Assembly (NCBI RefSeq): GCF_901000735.1
Contig: NC_081551.1
Location: 17,884,545 to 17,948,544, forward strand
DNA: 64,000 bases
Direction: 5' to 3'
Origin: Corylus avellana
Taxonomy: Eukaryota > Streptophyta > Magnoliopsida > Fagales > Betulaceae
The translations under genes and the position numbers were made by a program. Below the pieces are notes generated by a model. The model was not told the DNA's origin. It saw only the letters and a program-made list of their open reading frames with translations, and ran no database searches. This document shows positions 34,308 through 46,221 of the stretch, piece after piece (the stretch's first letter is position 1; each line of letters starts with the position of its first letter).

Positions 34308-37300
34308 ATGACGATAGACGATGAGAGCTCGATATACGTCGGAGGCCTTCCCTACGACGCTACCGAGGACACCGTTCGCAGAGTCTTCGATCCGTACGGT
34401 GAAGTCGTCGCTGTTAAGGTAAAACCCACAAACGCAAGAGTCTGATTTCACTCGTGTATAGGGTTTATGTTACCGTTAATGGTTTGTTTAATTAATTGAT
34501 GGCTCTGATTGTGTCGTGTTATGCAAATCTTCGTAAGCTTAGTTTTTCTTCTTTTTTTTTTTTTTTTTTTTTGTTGGGTATTTTGTTGGTAATAATTTCC
34601 TGAGAAAACATTTTACTCCAAAGCAAGATAGCCCGTGTGAACTGATTTTTGTGTACTGGAACTAACTGAATAGAAATAACAAATTCTTTGTAGCTTCACG
34701 GAAGGCTTCGAAGTATTTTTAAGTGACTAATTTGCAATGAGACATGTGGGTCTAATTGATGGGAATTCTTGGCGTTAGTACTTGTATTCACTGTTTTTTA
34801 CATTTCTGAGCGTGGACTTTGTAAATTAATTTGGTTAAATTTGATAGAGGGTTTCTATATTTGGGAATCAGAGAAAGCTGAGTGTTCACGTGATACCATC
34901 TGGTTTACTCTTATTGTTAGGAAGAAAAATAGTTGGTGGTAGGTATCCCTGAATGTGTGGTGCTTGAACATATTATTTGATTGCAAAGGACTGATAATTA
35001 TTAAATTTCTTAATGCATTTTACTTGCAGATTATTAATGATCGCAGTACTCGAGGAAAATGCTATGGTTTTGTTACCTTTACAAATCCCCGATCCGCGAT
35101 CAGTGCCATCAATGACATGAATGACAGGGTAACTAATTTATTTTTCATGAAGAGTGAATCTTTTTATTTATTTTTATTGTTGGTTTAAGATTTTTAGACC
35201 TTTGACATTATGAAACTTTGAATTAGACTTTTGATGGGCGAGTTCTTAAAGTGAATGGAGTAAAGACTCGAGGTGGAAGATCAAACTTCAGTAGAGAAAG
35301 CTTTCAACGTTATGTTGAGAGGGGCACCAACTGGGGTAGAGGTAGAGATCAAGAAAGGGATTATGATCGTGATAGGGATCGGTATCGGGATCGAAACAGT
35401 GATTTGTCTAGAGAGCGTGATCGATCTCGAGACCATGATCAGGAGAGAGAAAAAGTATATGACCATGCACGTGGTCGTGAACGAGCAAGGGACCATTTCC
35501 ATAGTAAAGATCGAGATCAAGACCAAAATATGGTGGATAATGGGCAAGAGCACGGCAGGAACCGTGGCCGGGATTGGGAAAGAGACCATGATTTGGATTG
35601 GGAACGTGGAGAGCAGTTGGACAGGACCAATGGTCATGATAAAAGCATTGACATGGATAGAGATCAACAGTCAAAGAGACAGAATGGGTAAAATCCTTTT
35701 TTACATTAATTGTAGTTTGTTTTTCACAATGAATTAAATTCATAATATACACTATTTATCGGTACAATATTTTGATTGGTCAAGTGTTAGCATTCTTATC
35801 AGGTTTGATATCAGTACATATTTTATGTTTTATGAATGAGCAGTAGGAGCAGCAATGTATTACTAATCCAGAAGAAAAAAAAAATAATAATAGAAAGAAA
35901 ATGTAAAGAAAAGAAAATGGCATTGCTTGTATGCATCATCTAAAGTTTCCCTCTCCACAAATAGAAAGAAAGACTGAGCTTTTACAACTTGTGTTTGGTT
36001 TTGACACCATTTAATTGATGCAAGACCCTGAATGACTCCCTAGAGAAAATGTATGAATGAGAACTTAGTTATAGCCTCATGAACTTGCTCAACTTGGAGA
36101 GTGGTACTAGTGAGGCAGAAGTTTTATGTATGTTAGTGATCAGAACATGATTTGGAGGGAATAATTAAGGCTGAGTGATTATATAAGATTGAACCCTTTT
36201 GTTAACCTTTTTATATGGAGTTCGTTGGTTAACCTCTTTATATAATAATGCTAGGAATGCATTGATAATCAAGGCCCTATTAGATTTTCACTTATAGAAA
36301 GAATCTTAATATTTAGATGGTAACCCTGAATACTTCTGGAAGATAAATATCACATGTTGTATAAATTTTTGCATGGCTTTCACTTTATTGTGTCATCCAT
36401 TTTGTTGAGTGGATTCCGAGTCTATTGAGATGTCATTGACGATGAACCACTTAAGTTCTGTGCATTGGAAATAGCTTAATTTCACTAAATTTCTCTCTCT
36501 CCCCCCTCTTTCCCTCCTCGCAACTCTCTCTTGCAGTTTTGTTATCAATGATAGAAGGAGTAGAGAAATTTCAGCAGAGTCATGTGATGCTCACAACAAT
36601 CAGGTGAGCTCAGCATTTTTGAATTTCTTGTTAACATTGTATAATGTGTGGATAAACTTTTGCTCATGTTGATTGTGGGGCTTTATTGATTACATTTTCT
36701 TATTCATATATTAGGTAAAGGTAGAATTGGAGAGATCAATTCAAGGGCTTGATGAACTCAAAAAGGAGGTTAGTTCTCTTTTTATGTTTGTTTGTTTGTT
36801 TGTTTGTTTTTTTTTTTTTTTTTTTATTTTAAGTAAGAAACCAATCTCATTGATAGTGTAGGGTGCTCCCATGTATACGCATAAAGTATGCAAAAGATCC
36901 ACCTAACTAGAAAAAGCAAAACAAACAAGGAAATCACTATAACGAATTGTCAGAGGAGACACATAAGCTGCTGTCCATTGATACAATGTTTTGTAGAAAA
37001 AAAAAGATAAAATTTCTCCCAACGTCCTCTCCCTATCTTCAAAGTTTATTTTTATTTTTTTATTTATTTATTTATTTTTTATTATTATTATTTTTTTTTT
37101 TTTATGTTGGTGAACCTCTTCAAGGCAGGGCCCTTCAGACCCACCCCTACAGAGTAAATCTTAGTCCCGTGCACCGCACCCTGAGAAGTTTCCCTACACG
37201 GAACTGGTTAAATCGCTGGTTTTTCACCAGTGGGTGTGGCCCCAAGGGATTGTTTGCACTCATGAGGTGTTGAACCTTGGACTTTGAAGGGATGATACCT

Positions 37301-40164
37301 CAAGACCAAGGCCTCCACCACTTGGGGCAACCCCTTGGGGTTAATAAAAATATAGTTTCCTGTCTTCAAAGTTTCTATCATTATTTTCCCTCCATAAACA
37401 CCAAAAGAGGCACGTAGGCACAAATTTTCACACCGCAGCACTCCTTGGCCTGCCAGAGGACCAACAACAGTCATACATATCAACAATACGTCTTGGTATA
37501 ACCTAGGACAATCCAAAACGACTGAAAAAAGCACTCCAAATGGTGGATTCCACATCGCAATGAAGAAGGAAGTGGTCCATAGACTTCCAATTCCTCTTGC
37601 ACATGCAACATCTATCCATCACCATGACATGCCGTCTCCTGAGATTATCAAAGGAGAGGATCTTGTTTAGAGTCGCCGACCACACAAAAAAGGCTCCCTT
37701 GAAGGAGCTTGAGTCCGCCACACAGGGGAAGCAACTACCTTCAGAACAAGCCAGTGAGCAATAGAAGGATTTTACAGTCCTCTTTTGGATGGAGCCCACC
37801 ACAGTTGATCTTTACAACCTCTTCTTATTCTAACTGAATGCAACACTTGGAGAAAAGATACAAAGACACCCACCTCCTAATCATGTGCCGCTCTAGCAAA
37901 GCTCACATTTCACTTATTGGAGCTGCCCAAAAACTCCAAAATAGCTGCAATAGAGGCATCCTTCACACAACCGAAACCATATAAAACTGGAAAAGCTACC
38001 TTTCGAGCTGCTTCTCCACACCACAGGTCATGCCAAAAGCTGATCTTGGAATTATCCCTCTCCTCAAATCTAGTAAAGATGGAAAATTTCTCCCATCCTT
38101 TCTTGATATTCTTCCACAACCCCATGCCCGAGGCTCCTACAAGCTCAAAGGAACACAAGCCTTCCCATAAACTGCCATATTTAGAGTCCATTGCAACTCT
38201 CCACCAAGCCTCTCTCTCAAACCCATAGCTCCACAACCATTACCTAAAAGAGCGCGATTAAACACCATCAAATCCTGATACCCAACCCTCTCTCAAGGAT
38301 TAGTGAACAAACCTTGGACCAACTCACTAGGAGATATTTGAACTCTTCACCTAACCCACCCCACAAGAAATCACGCTAGATCTTCTCAATGCGGTTAGCA
38401 ACACTTGTTGGAAGAGGGAAGAGAGACATGTAATACGGAGGCAGATTTGTGAGGGTACGCTTAATGAGGGTAATCCTACCACCCTTGGGCAAATACATCA
38501 TTTTTTAACTAGCCAACTGATATTGTAGCTTCTCAATAAAATCATCCCAGATATGCTTAGCCTTGTAGGAGGCCCCCAGTAGTAAACCAAGATACTTGAT
38601 TGGCAGAGTGGAAACCCAACACCCTAGATTTCCAGCCAACCTTCCCACCTGTGTAACATTCCGCACAGGAACCAATTTTGACTTGGCCAAATTTACCTTT
38701 TAAGCTCGACATAGCTTTGAAACACAGGAATTAGCTCCACAAATGATGTTAGTTATCTCTTTCGGATTTGAATTAAGATAATCATTCCAATATTTTTACT
38801 GACGATCATGTTGCCAAAGTTGTGCATCCAATTGGTTGTTTGATGCTAATGAGCAGATTTTATGTACTTAACTCGTGTATTTGATTTATGAAACACCAAA
38901 AATTTTGTACATAAAAGTACTATTTTCACACAAGAACACACACATGCCATGCCATACCAAACTATACACTTAAGCCATGGTCTCACCATCCAAGTGGGGT
39001 TAATAGATCTGCCAAATTTTCTCCTGCAACTTTCTATATATTATCCTTACACCTCTGTTTTGGTGGTTGCTTTGTCAGACTTCTCAGATGGAAGAGACGT
39101 TAGAAGAAAAAGAGAAACTTGTTTTGGATTTACAGAAAAAAGCAAAGGTACTTTTCGTTCCAATTATAAGGCACCTATTTTTGAGTTCATGTGTTGTTCC
39201 ATTTTTTTGTCCTCTTATTACTTTTCCCAAGTCTGTTAATGCCCCTTCATGTCCTCATTGAAAATTTGATAAATAAATGCAGAAATTGGAGGATGCGTTG
39301 ATTGGTTCAAAGAAGCACACTTCATACCGTCAAGTGCAGTTGAACAAGGTAATCGCCTTGGTTATCAGTTAGCTATTAATAAACTTTGCTGGACATTGCT
39401 TAGATTTAATTGTTACTTTGTGTGAATTTTCTGCAGCTGTATAAATGTTTTCTGAAAGAAAAAGATTACTCTGAAAGACTTAAAAGATGTGAAGAAGAAC
39501 TCCAGGTTTGTTCATTTTTTGTGTTCGGGTATGATTACGTGGTCAGGAGCTATTTGTTTGTCCTTTTGCATGATGCTTGCAATTTTGTTAAACACACTGC
39601 TTATGAATTCATTTCTCATAAATGACATTCATGTCTTTTCCTTGGCTGTGGGCATTTATGCCATCATGACACAACATTATCCAAGCACATATACGTGTTT
39701 TAATATGGTGGTAACATACATTTCTCCTTGATATCTGTAGCATTTATAGGTGGAGCAATATACAGTTGACATTGCAATTTTTCAGTAGTTGTAGTGGCAT
39801 ATCAATAGAACGTAAATGGTGTTCTTTAACTACTCAGCTTAAGGTGTGCTAATGGATAATAATTAGTGAAAGGGCTTGCCCTTCTGTAGTCATTTTGTAC
39901 CTTGGCAAGGTGGTGTGACAAAGGTTCAAGTCTCCAGGAGCTTGACCACCATTTTCACTTTCTGGTCCCCTGCCCTGTTATGTACCAAATGAAATAGAAA
40001 AGCATTTTTATTTAGATCATGCATTCAAGATGGAGGATATATAGTGGCACATGGTATTAACTCAAAACTTTTTCATGCAGGCACTTGTGGACGCAGCAAT
40101 GTTGGAAACTGATGATGGTGATTTTGGCTCAAGGGATGGGGTCCTAACAACTGGCAATGCATGA
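34308..40164 (+). CDS. RRM RNA-binding protein with RD/RE-rich and coiled-coil regions, nine exons
   Basis: Coding exons are 34308-34418, 35030-35128, 35227-35687, 36537-36603, 36715-36768, 39079-39147, 39283-39348, 39437-39505 and 40081-40164. All join in frame with GT-AG introns and give 359 residues. An RRM spans residues about 9-83, with RNP2 IYVGGL (9-14) and RNP1 KCYGFVTF (47-54), split by intron 1. Residues about 95-224 are rich in Arg-Asp/Arg-Glu dipeptides, like splicing-related proteins but with few Ser-Arg pairs. Residues about 247-335 are charged with heptad-like spacing (coiled coil), and the tail is acidic and short. The likely role is nuclear RNA binding, perhaps splicing (inference from domains). 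The start is chosen because it gives the standard RRM beta-1 strand directly after. Intron 5 holds a LINE with a SINE inside it. Confidence 0.88.
36784..38747 (-). mobile_element. Degenerate LINE (L1-type) 3' part in intron 5 of the RRM gene
   Basis: On the - strand, pieces of reverse transcriptase (38505-38690: [23 protein letters not shown]) and of the RT-associated zinc-binding region (37910-38236: [18 protein letters not shown]; 37503-37802: [20 protein letters not shown]) lie in the right order but in different frames. A T-run near 36807-36827 is the A-tail. Near-repeats 'gttagttctcttttt' (36769) and 'gttagttatctcttt' (38748) may be the target duplication. It is truncated at its 5' end and dead, and opposite to the host gene. 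Confidence 0.75.
37048..37362 (-). mobile_element. tRNA-derived SINE inserted in the LINE
   Basis: The - strand head is 'aaccccaaggggttgcccca' with A-box-like 'agtggtggaggccttgg' and B-box-like 'ggttcaacacc'. The A-rich tail is the T-run at 37086-37104 on +. The target duplication 'tcttcaaagttt' is at 37036-37047 and 37363-37374. It breaks the LINE, so it is younger. Confidence 0.75.
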
Positions 40165-40310
40165 TGGCATGATGGAGGATATATGGTGGCACATAGTATT
40201 AGCTCAAAATTTCTCTTGCAGGCTCTTGTTGATACAACAATTTTAGTTTATTGGTGATGGTGTTGGCTTGAGGGGATGGGGTCCTAACAAATGGCAATGC
40301 ATTATGCCAT
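40030..40310 (+). repeat. Tandem duplication of the RRM gene's last exon
   Basis: A segment of about 135 bases, comprising the intron end, the acceptor and the last coding exon (40030-40164), is followed by a diverged second copy (40169-40307) with its own acceptor 'ctcttgcag|GCTCTTG'. In the second copy a small deletion and changes bring an early stop (TTATTGGTGA), so splicing to it would give a shorter, altered C-terminus. It otherwise lies in the 3' UTR. Confidence 0.8.
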
Positions 40311-40960
40311 GTTGAAGCTGTAGCGTTCGAGATATGCATGACACCTTTTATATTTTAGGGTTAGAATCTGTCATACATTTGATGATGGTAGTATGTAGCT
40401 TTTGCCTTTTGGTATGGATATGTTAAGGTTGTTGTACTTGTAGATATTAATTTCAAATCAACTTATCAAAAAGAGCTTGTACTAATCGATGATTTTCATA
40501 CTATCAATCTCTCTTGTTGTCAAGCTTTCTTTGAGATTGTCTGTGTTAAATGAAAGCAGGGTGTTCATGTTTTTTTCCCCACCAAGTGACGAGTTGATTG
40601 TGACAGAAATCAACTGAAGATTTCTCTTTGTCATGTTCTTTTGAAAATTGGAGTATATGCACTTTAGGTCTTTAAAGTTTGAGCCTTGAGATGTGCAACT
40701 GGTGTGATTGCCAATGTGGAGGAGCATACACTTTAACATTGCAATGGTTTAAACAAGAAAGAGAAAAAGACAACTAAGAAAGCATTGGTTATATATTTTA
40801 AGAAAGCTGAGAGAGACACAGGGTGGAAAGAAATCAGGCGCACCCTTTCGGTTGTAACCTGATTTTTAAGTACCCTAATATATGGGATGAACTCAGCGTG
40901 ATCTGCATGTTTTGCTTACGTACAACATTATTATTTAATTGATTTTTTTGGTTTTTTTTA
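40311..40960. other. 3' flank of the RRM gene
   Basis: Likely 3' UTR followed by spacer. AT-rich, with no gene seen. Frames at 40482-40739 and 40834-41025 on the - strand are not supported. Confidence 0.4.
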
Positions 40961-40969
40961 AATGACCAA

Positions 40970-41170
40970 CCTTGGGAATGAGAGGGGAAAGGGGGATTTG
41001 ATTTAATGACTTTTTTTTTTGACATGTTCGCACAAAAGAGGGAAAGAGATTTGAATTAGTGACCTTCGCTTCATTAGGCGTGGTCCTAGCCGATTGAACT
41101 ACCTCTTGGGGACTTAATTTAATGACTTGTTTCATGAAGCATGGTTTTTAGCCAATAGAACTACCATGTG
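40970..41170 (-). mobile_element. tRNA-derived SINE, two head fragments
   Basis: On the - strand at 41055-41110 there is an A-box-like 'ggtagttcaatcggctagga' and a B-box-like 'ggtcactaattcaaatct', typical of plant SINEs of tRNA origin. A second, weaker head (41111-41165, 'ggtagttctattggctaaaa') lies beside it. The T-run at 41009-41018 on + is the probable A-tail. It is not a tRNA gene because no cloverleaf can be formed. Confidence 0.6.
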
Positions 41171-41299
41171 AATTAATTTTAATCATCTTAAAATGACTAA
41201 GATCTCTCCTAGTTTACTTATAAAATCTTGACAATTTTCTGTGAGATTATTCTTTATAAAATTATTAAGAATTCTCTAATATGGATAGGTTGTTTTTAT

Positions 41300-41557
41300 T
41301 TATGGGAAAAATATAAAAAAATTCCTCTAACTACTGGTCTTTCAAAAAAAAAAAAAAAAGCCCGACAAAGTGACACAAGCATGGCGTTTTGATATCAAAC
41401 AACCATTTTGTGAGCAAATAATCTACTCCGTTAGGGTTGACTGTTATGATTGATGGAAAAGTGGTTACGTGCTGTTTTTCTTCCTATGATACCCTTATTT
41501 TCTTAAAAGCTAAAATAATAAAATAAAGAAATTCTTAATAAAAAAAAAAAAAAAAAC
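41300..41557. other. AT-rich repeat end before the gap
   Basis: It contains the phrases 'attcctctaactactgg' and 'ccgttagggttgactgtt', common in uncharacterised plant repeats and comparable with 47550-47700. It is cut by the N run. Class unknown. Confidence 0.3.
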
Positions 41558-41965
41558 NNNNNNNNNNNNNNNNNNNNNNNNNNNNNNNNNNNNNNNNNNN
41601 NNNNNNNNNNNNNNNNNNNNNNNNNNNNNNNNNNNNNNNNNNNNNNNNNNNNNNNNNNNNNNNNNNNNNNNNNNNNNNNNNNNNNNNNNNNNNNNNNNNN
41701 NNNNNNNNNNNNNNNNNNNNNNNNNNNNNNNNNNNNNNNNNNNNNNNNNNNNNNNNNNNNNNNNNNNNNNNNNNNNNNNNNNNNNNNNNNNNNNNNNNNN
41801 NNNNNNNNNNNNNNNNNNNNNNNNNNNNNNNNNNNNNNNNNNNNNNNNNNNNNNNNNNNNNNNNNNNNNNNNNNNNNNNNNNNNNNNNNNNNNNNNNNNN
41901 NNNNNNNNNNNNNNNNNNNNNNNNNNNNNNNNNNNNNNNNNNNNNNNNNNNNNNNNNNNNNNNNN
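41558..41965. other. Assembly gap, 408 N
   Basis: Unknown bases. The long frame reported across it is meaningless. Confidence 1.
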
Positions 41966-42295
41966 GCACCGGTGGAGATAGATCCAATAGGCAGAAGGTT
42001 GGTCTAGTCATGACAGTCATTATCTATGAAAGTAAGGGAAAATCCGTCTATCTGCACAAGAGGCAGAAATACCAGAAAACGCCAAAAAAAAAAAAAAAAA
42101 AAAAAAAAACCATATAATCCAATCTTCAATCTTTTCTAACAAAAGGATAACAAAACAAACACTCACCTTTTCCATTATGCCCTTTTTACCCTCCCTTCGA
42201 CAAATATATTTGAACATAAAAATAGAATAATAAACATGGGATAGAAAACATGCAAGACCCTAACGCCCTAACCCTATCTCTTCTACCACAAAGCC

Positions 42296-44293
42296 TTAGA
42301 ATTTGAGAGTGATCCCACTCCCATTGCTTTCCTCCCCATCTTCTCTAAGTGCAGCCAACCCTTTTCTCTCCCCTCCATTCTCACCACTTTCACCCTTCCA
42401 GCTGCTGCTCTCCGACTTGCCGTCTTCGATGCTCTCCGACCGGTCCCCTGTCCCTCTAACATCCGATTCCGGGGAGCTGTGGGCCTGCGACGTGGCGTTG
42501 TAGACGTGGAGTTGGTGGTGGAGGGTGTGGTGGTGCAACTGGTGGTGCGGTGGAGGGCCGGGTACTGCTGGTGCTGCAGCATAGTACTCTTGTGGCACAG
42601 GTTGTGCACAGTAGTGTGGCGGTGCATGTGACGTTGCATGTGCACCATACAAGGCTTGGGCGCCTGAATGAGCTGCTGCTGCCGCCGTGGCATACTCTGG
42701 CGGGACCCATATGCCACCTAGGACTACCAGCTGGGGTGCTGGGGCACCGGCTGCTTGTGGGCTTGGGCTGGGTCGTCTAGTGTGAAGCCTGTATTTCTGT
42801 GCACAAAAAGAGAAAAAGGTTGAAATATCATTAATATATTTGGTCTGTACAACATTGGTACAAAACATGCATTGTGCAGCCTGGTACGTTGTCAGGGGAG
42901 GTTAAAATAGTACAAAGTCTCTTTCATGTCTCACACAGAGAGAGAGGGAGAGAGAGAGAGAAAGAGTTACCTGCAGGTGACTTTTAACTTCATCATTGGT
43001 CAAACCGTCAACCTTCATCAGCTCCCTGATCTGTTTTGGTGTGGCCACTGTTTCCATGACCAAAAATATCAGTCAAAGATTTTATAACCATTCTAACTAA
43101 TTATGACAATGTTACAGATATTCATGATGATGACAATTATTCATGATGATGACAATGATAGTTTCATTATTATGTTCATGATAGTTTAATCATTCAAAAG
43201 AAAAGAAATGTTATTTAATAATTTTAATTACATGTTGGTTAAAAGATTTGAAGCATATATATATATATTACCTTGAGAACCACCAAGCATCTGAAGAGCA
43301 TTAACGAATCTCCTATGCAAGTCAGGCGACCAACATCTCCTTGCTTTTCGATGAGTCTGATTAGGGGCGTTGGCTGCTGAGGCTGTTTGCGCATCTGATG
43401 GATTACCAGGACCTTTCCCTTGCTCAATCGCCACGCCACCCTTGCAAGAATTTTCTCTCCTATTCTCAGTCTCCAAACACTTTTTATCCTCCAACTCTTT
43501 GTCAGCAGAGGCAAGAGCCAAATCAGGAAGCGCCCGCAAAGTGGGGGAGTTTCTTTCTTTGGAGAAAGGATGGAAGGCTCCACCATTTCTCTGTTTTGTG
43601 TCCAAAGCAAGCTTTGGACAGACATTGAAGCCGATATCGTGCTCTTTAGGGGATACAATTGTACTGGATTGTGGCTTGGTTCCCTGATCACTGGCTTGGC
43701 TCCATAATTGAGCGGATGTCATCCAATTTGCCTTATCAGAATTATTTGATGATTTCTCCGAGCTTTCAGATGTTGAATGTTTGAGGGGTATGAACTCTTC
43801 AAGAACAGGCCTTGGACCTCTGTTTGCTCTGTACGCTTGCAGCTGCTGCCTATATGCCTCCATAGCTGAAAAAAGAAAACCGAAATGAAATCATTACAAA
43901 CTAGCTAGGAAAGATACGTTGAAGCAAAACATAAATCAAACAAGTGGTATGCTAGCTTTTCTTCTTCTTCTTCTCCAAAAATTTATAAAAAAGAAAACTC
44001 ATTTTGACTGTATAATTAAAGTTATACCCCACACTTGTTGAATGGGCAATTTTAAGCTAGCTTGTGAATATGCATGAGGAAGAAGGGTGAAATGATCTGG
44101 TACCGCTGGTAAGGAGTTGCATGCAAAGGGGAAGCTCGCGCTTGAAAACGTCGATCTTGATGCGTTCTTCCTCAAGGCGAGTGAGGAAATCTTCGAGCTT
44201 CTGGGTCTGGTCAGTTTGGTCTCCAAAAGATTTCAGAAGCATGGAGTAGCTGTGGGGCTTGCAGTCCAGGCTTAGCTCAGAAGGTGATGCCAT
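42296..44293 (-). CDS. GARP/G2-like transcription factor of the HRS1/HHO (NIGT1) family, HHO5/6-like
   Basis: Coding exons on the - strand are 44293-44104, 43865-43272, 43047-42971 and 42796-42296. They join in frame to 453 residues. The N-terminal HHO domain begins at ATG 44293 ([20 protein letters not shown], residues about 6-25), followed by a coiled-coil-like stretch ([20 protein letters not shown]) and continuing over intron 1 to [12 protein letters not shown]. The GARP DNA-binding domain spans residues 237-295, from [19 protein letters not shown] to [12 protein letters not shown], split by introns 2 and 3 at the usual places. A His/Ala/Pro-rich stretch and an acidic Ser-rich tail follow. 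Family members are nuclear repressors in nitrate and phosphate signalling, binding GAATC-type sites. The role here is by family. An upstream in-frame TTG codon is not a real start. Confidence 0.93.
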
Positions 44294-44459
44294 TTTCAAC
44301 CGCTACGTGAAAAACAGCAAGAATGCTGCTGCTCAACACATACAAAAAAAAACCGTTTGCTAATAATGTTCATGCACAAATAGGAACAGGGTTATGTGGG
44401 AACAAACAAGAGCAAAAGAGGGTGTTTGGCCTCTTTCTTTCTTTAGTTTTGAAGTAGAG

Positions 44460-44504
<45 letters not shown>

Positions 44505-44780
44505 GAGGGGATGTTGTTTGTGAACACAAGGAGGATCGAGGGAGGATCGTCCTCTTTTTAGGGGTGAGTTCAAAGGGAATAAAGCAGGGTTTTATCACAG
44601 AGAGAGAGAGAGAGAGGAAAAGAAAAAGCAGAGGATAAAGCAGAGGATATTGGTAACTTCTTGCAAAGAACAAAGGCTAAAAAAAAAGAGAAAGAAAAGC
44701 TAAAAATGAGAGAGGAGGAGGTGCTGGTGTGAGAAGGAATCAGAGAGTCTGACACTAGGGGGTCATGTGCTTAGGACCTG
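44294..44780 (-). promoter_or_regulatory. 5' leader and core promoter region of the HHO gene
   Basis: Long CT repeats on the - strand (GA on +: 44456-44500 and 44599-44616) are typical of plant leaders and Y-patches. No clear TATA box was found, and the transcription start is not determinable. Frames such as 44370-44573 and 44443-44673 are Ser/Leu repeats from the CT tract. Confidence 0.5.
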
Positions 44781-45681
44781 GTTTTAGAACCTTTGTACGA
44801 ATTCAAAATCACCAAGACAAAAGATGATTCTTCTTCTCACTATTCTCCTTTTTTTTTCTTTTTCTTTTTCTTTTCTTTTCCTCTTATTTTATTTCTTTCC
44901 TCCTCCTCCTTCTTTTAATATAAAAATCAAACCCTACCAAAGGTTTATATCATTTAATGGGTATCCAAAATCAATTCTAATTGAACCCCAATCCATATCA
45001 TCCATCAGATGGCCACTATCATGAGCATGCAGCAGCAAGCCTACAAAGCAGTCAAAAGGTGAATACATGGATTCTATGGTCGTGATCTTCTTATCATGGC
45101 AAAGTCTAGCCACCACAACCCCAACAGGGTGTAGATTTTTGACACGTTTACGGCCAAGTGGTACTTTGTGGCCGGGCATCCTTACCAAAGTATTCTATCC
45201 CTCCTTATAATATGAGTTGATGATTCTAACATATTATGTTATACAAAAAACACTTTGGCAGAGAGAGAGAGAGAGAGAGAGAGGGAGGACATATTCAAAT
45301 AGGGGTTAGGATCAATCCACTATGCAACTTTCTTTTTGGTTTCAAAAGTTGCATAATTGCTCTAAAATTGAGTGCATAGAGAGAAGAGGGGGAATATCTA
45401 ATCTAAAATCAGACATTCATGAAAAAAGAATATTTAAAATTTGGCCTAACGAAGGAATATCTTAGTTCCAATTCTACGACTCTAAATTAAGGGAACACAA
45501 GCACAAAACTCAAAGGGAAGAACCATCCTCAAAAAGAATGATAAAGGGGGGCCTAAGCTGGGAATCTTCTTCTGCTACTCACTTTAATGAAGTGGGTAGG
45601 AAGGTAAGAAGATTCTCTCTCTCTAAATATACACCAACTTTTCTGCCCTCCCTTCACGGTTCGGATCCGGATACCCATTAC
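44781..45681. other. Upstream region of the HHO gene
   Basis: No gene seen. It has a (GA)n microsatellite at 45259-45284 and T-rich tracts near 44848-44900. GAATC-like words occur (for example 45561-45565), which would fit family self-regulation, but such words are frequent by chance. Confidence 0.35.
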
Positions 45682-46213
45682 TAGGGATGTAAACAAGTTG
45701 AGCTTGAGCGAGCTTCCTTTGTTAGAGTTTAGTTCGTTTAACTTTGCTGGTGAGCTTAAGGATGAGCCAGAAAATCAAGCTCGAGCTCATACTAAGCCGA
45801 GCTGGCTCTTATATTTAATTTATTTTTTTATTATAAATTTAAAAAACTTCAAGTACTCTTAAACGGCTCAAGAAACCAGCTTGCATATGTGCATTTGCTT
45901 AGCCTAGCTAGCCGAGTATGGAGCCTGAATCAAAATAGCAAGACACTTGGTTTCAAAGAGAGAGGATATGTATTAGGAAAAAAAAAATCATCAATTTTTA
46001 ATATTAATATGAGTAGCTTTGTGAACAACTATCAATTCGACCCTTATATGAGCTACTCGCGAACTTAACCAAGTCGAGCCGAGTTTGCTTCGTTTAATAT
46101 TCGAGCTAGTATTTGTGTTCACAAAACGCCTCATTTAATAATCAAGTCGAGTTGAGCTTATACAAGCCAATCCCGAGCTCGCTCGCGAACAGCTTGCTCA
46201 TTTAACACCCCTA
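45682..46213. mobile_element. Non-autonomous hAT element with AGCTCG motifs, 532 bp
   Basis: The ends 'tagggatgtaaacaagttga' and the reverse of 'ctcatttaacaccccta' pair imperfectly. The target duplication 'cccattac' (8 bases) is at 45674-45681 and 46214-46221. Subterminal GAGCTTGAGCGAGC/GAGCTCG words occur in both orientations. It is the same structural type as 11233-13097 (TAGGGGTG end) but with a different subterminal motif. No frame. Confidence 0.85.
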
Positions 46214-46221
46214 CCCATTAC

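Noticed and set aside
35281..35752. Long - strand frames opposite exon 3 of the RRM gene
   Set aside because: They arise from the biased RD/RE codons on the other strand; the sense frame carries the RRM continuation and proper splice sites.
41057..41113. tRNA gene on the - strand
   Set aside because: A- and B-box-like motifs are present but no acceptor stem or cloverleaf can be formed; an A-tail and a second head fit a SINE.
41535..42020. 161-codon frame on the - strand
   Set aside because: It runs through the 408 N and is meaningless.
42303..43707. Frames overlapping the HHO exons in other phases and on the + strand
   Set aside because: They are shadows of GC-rich coding exons; only the GARP frame splices correctly.
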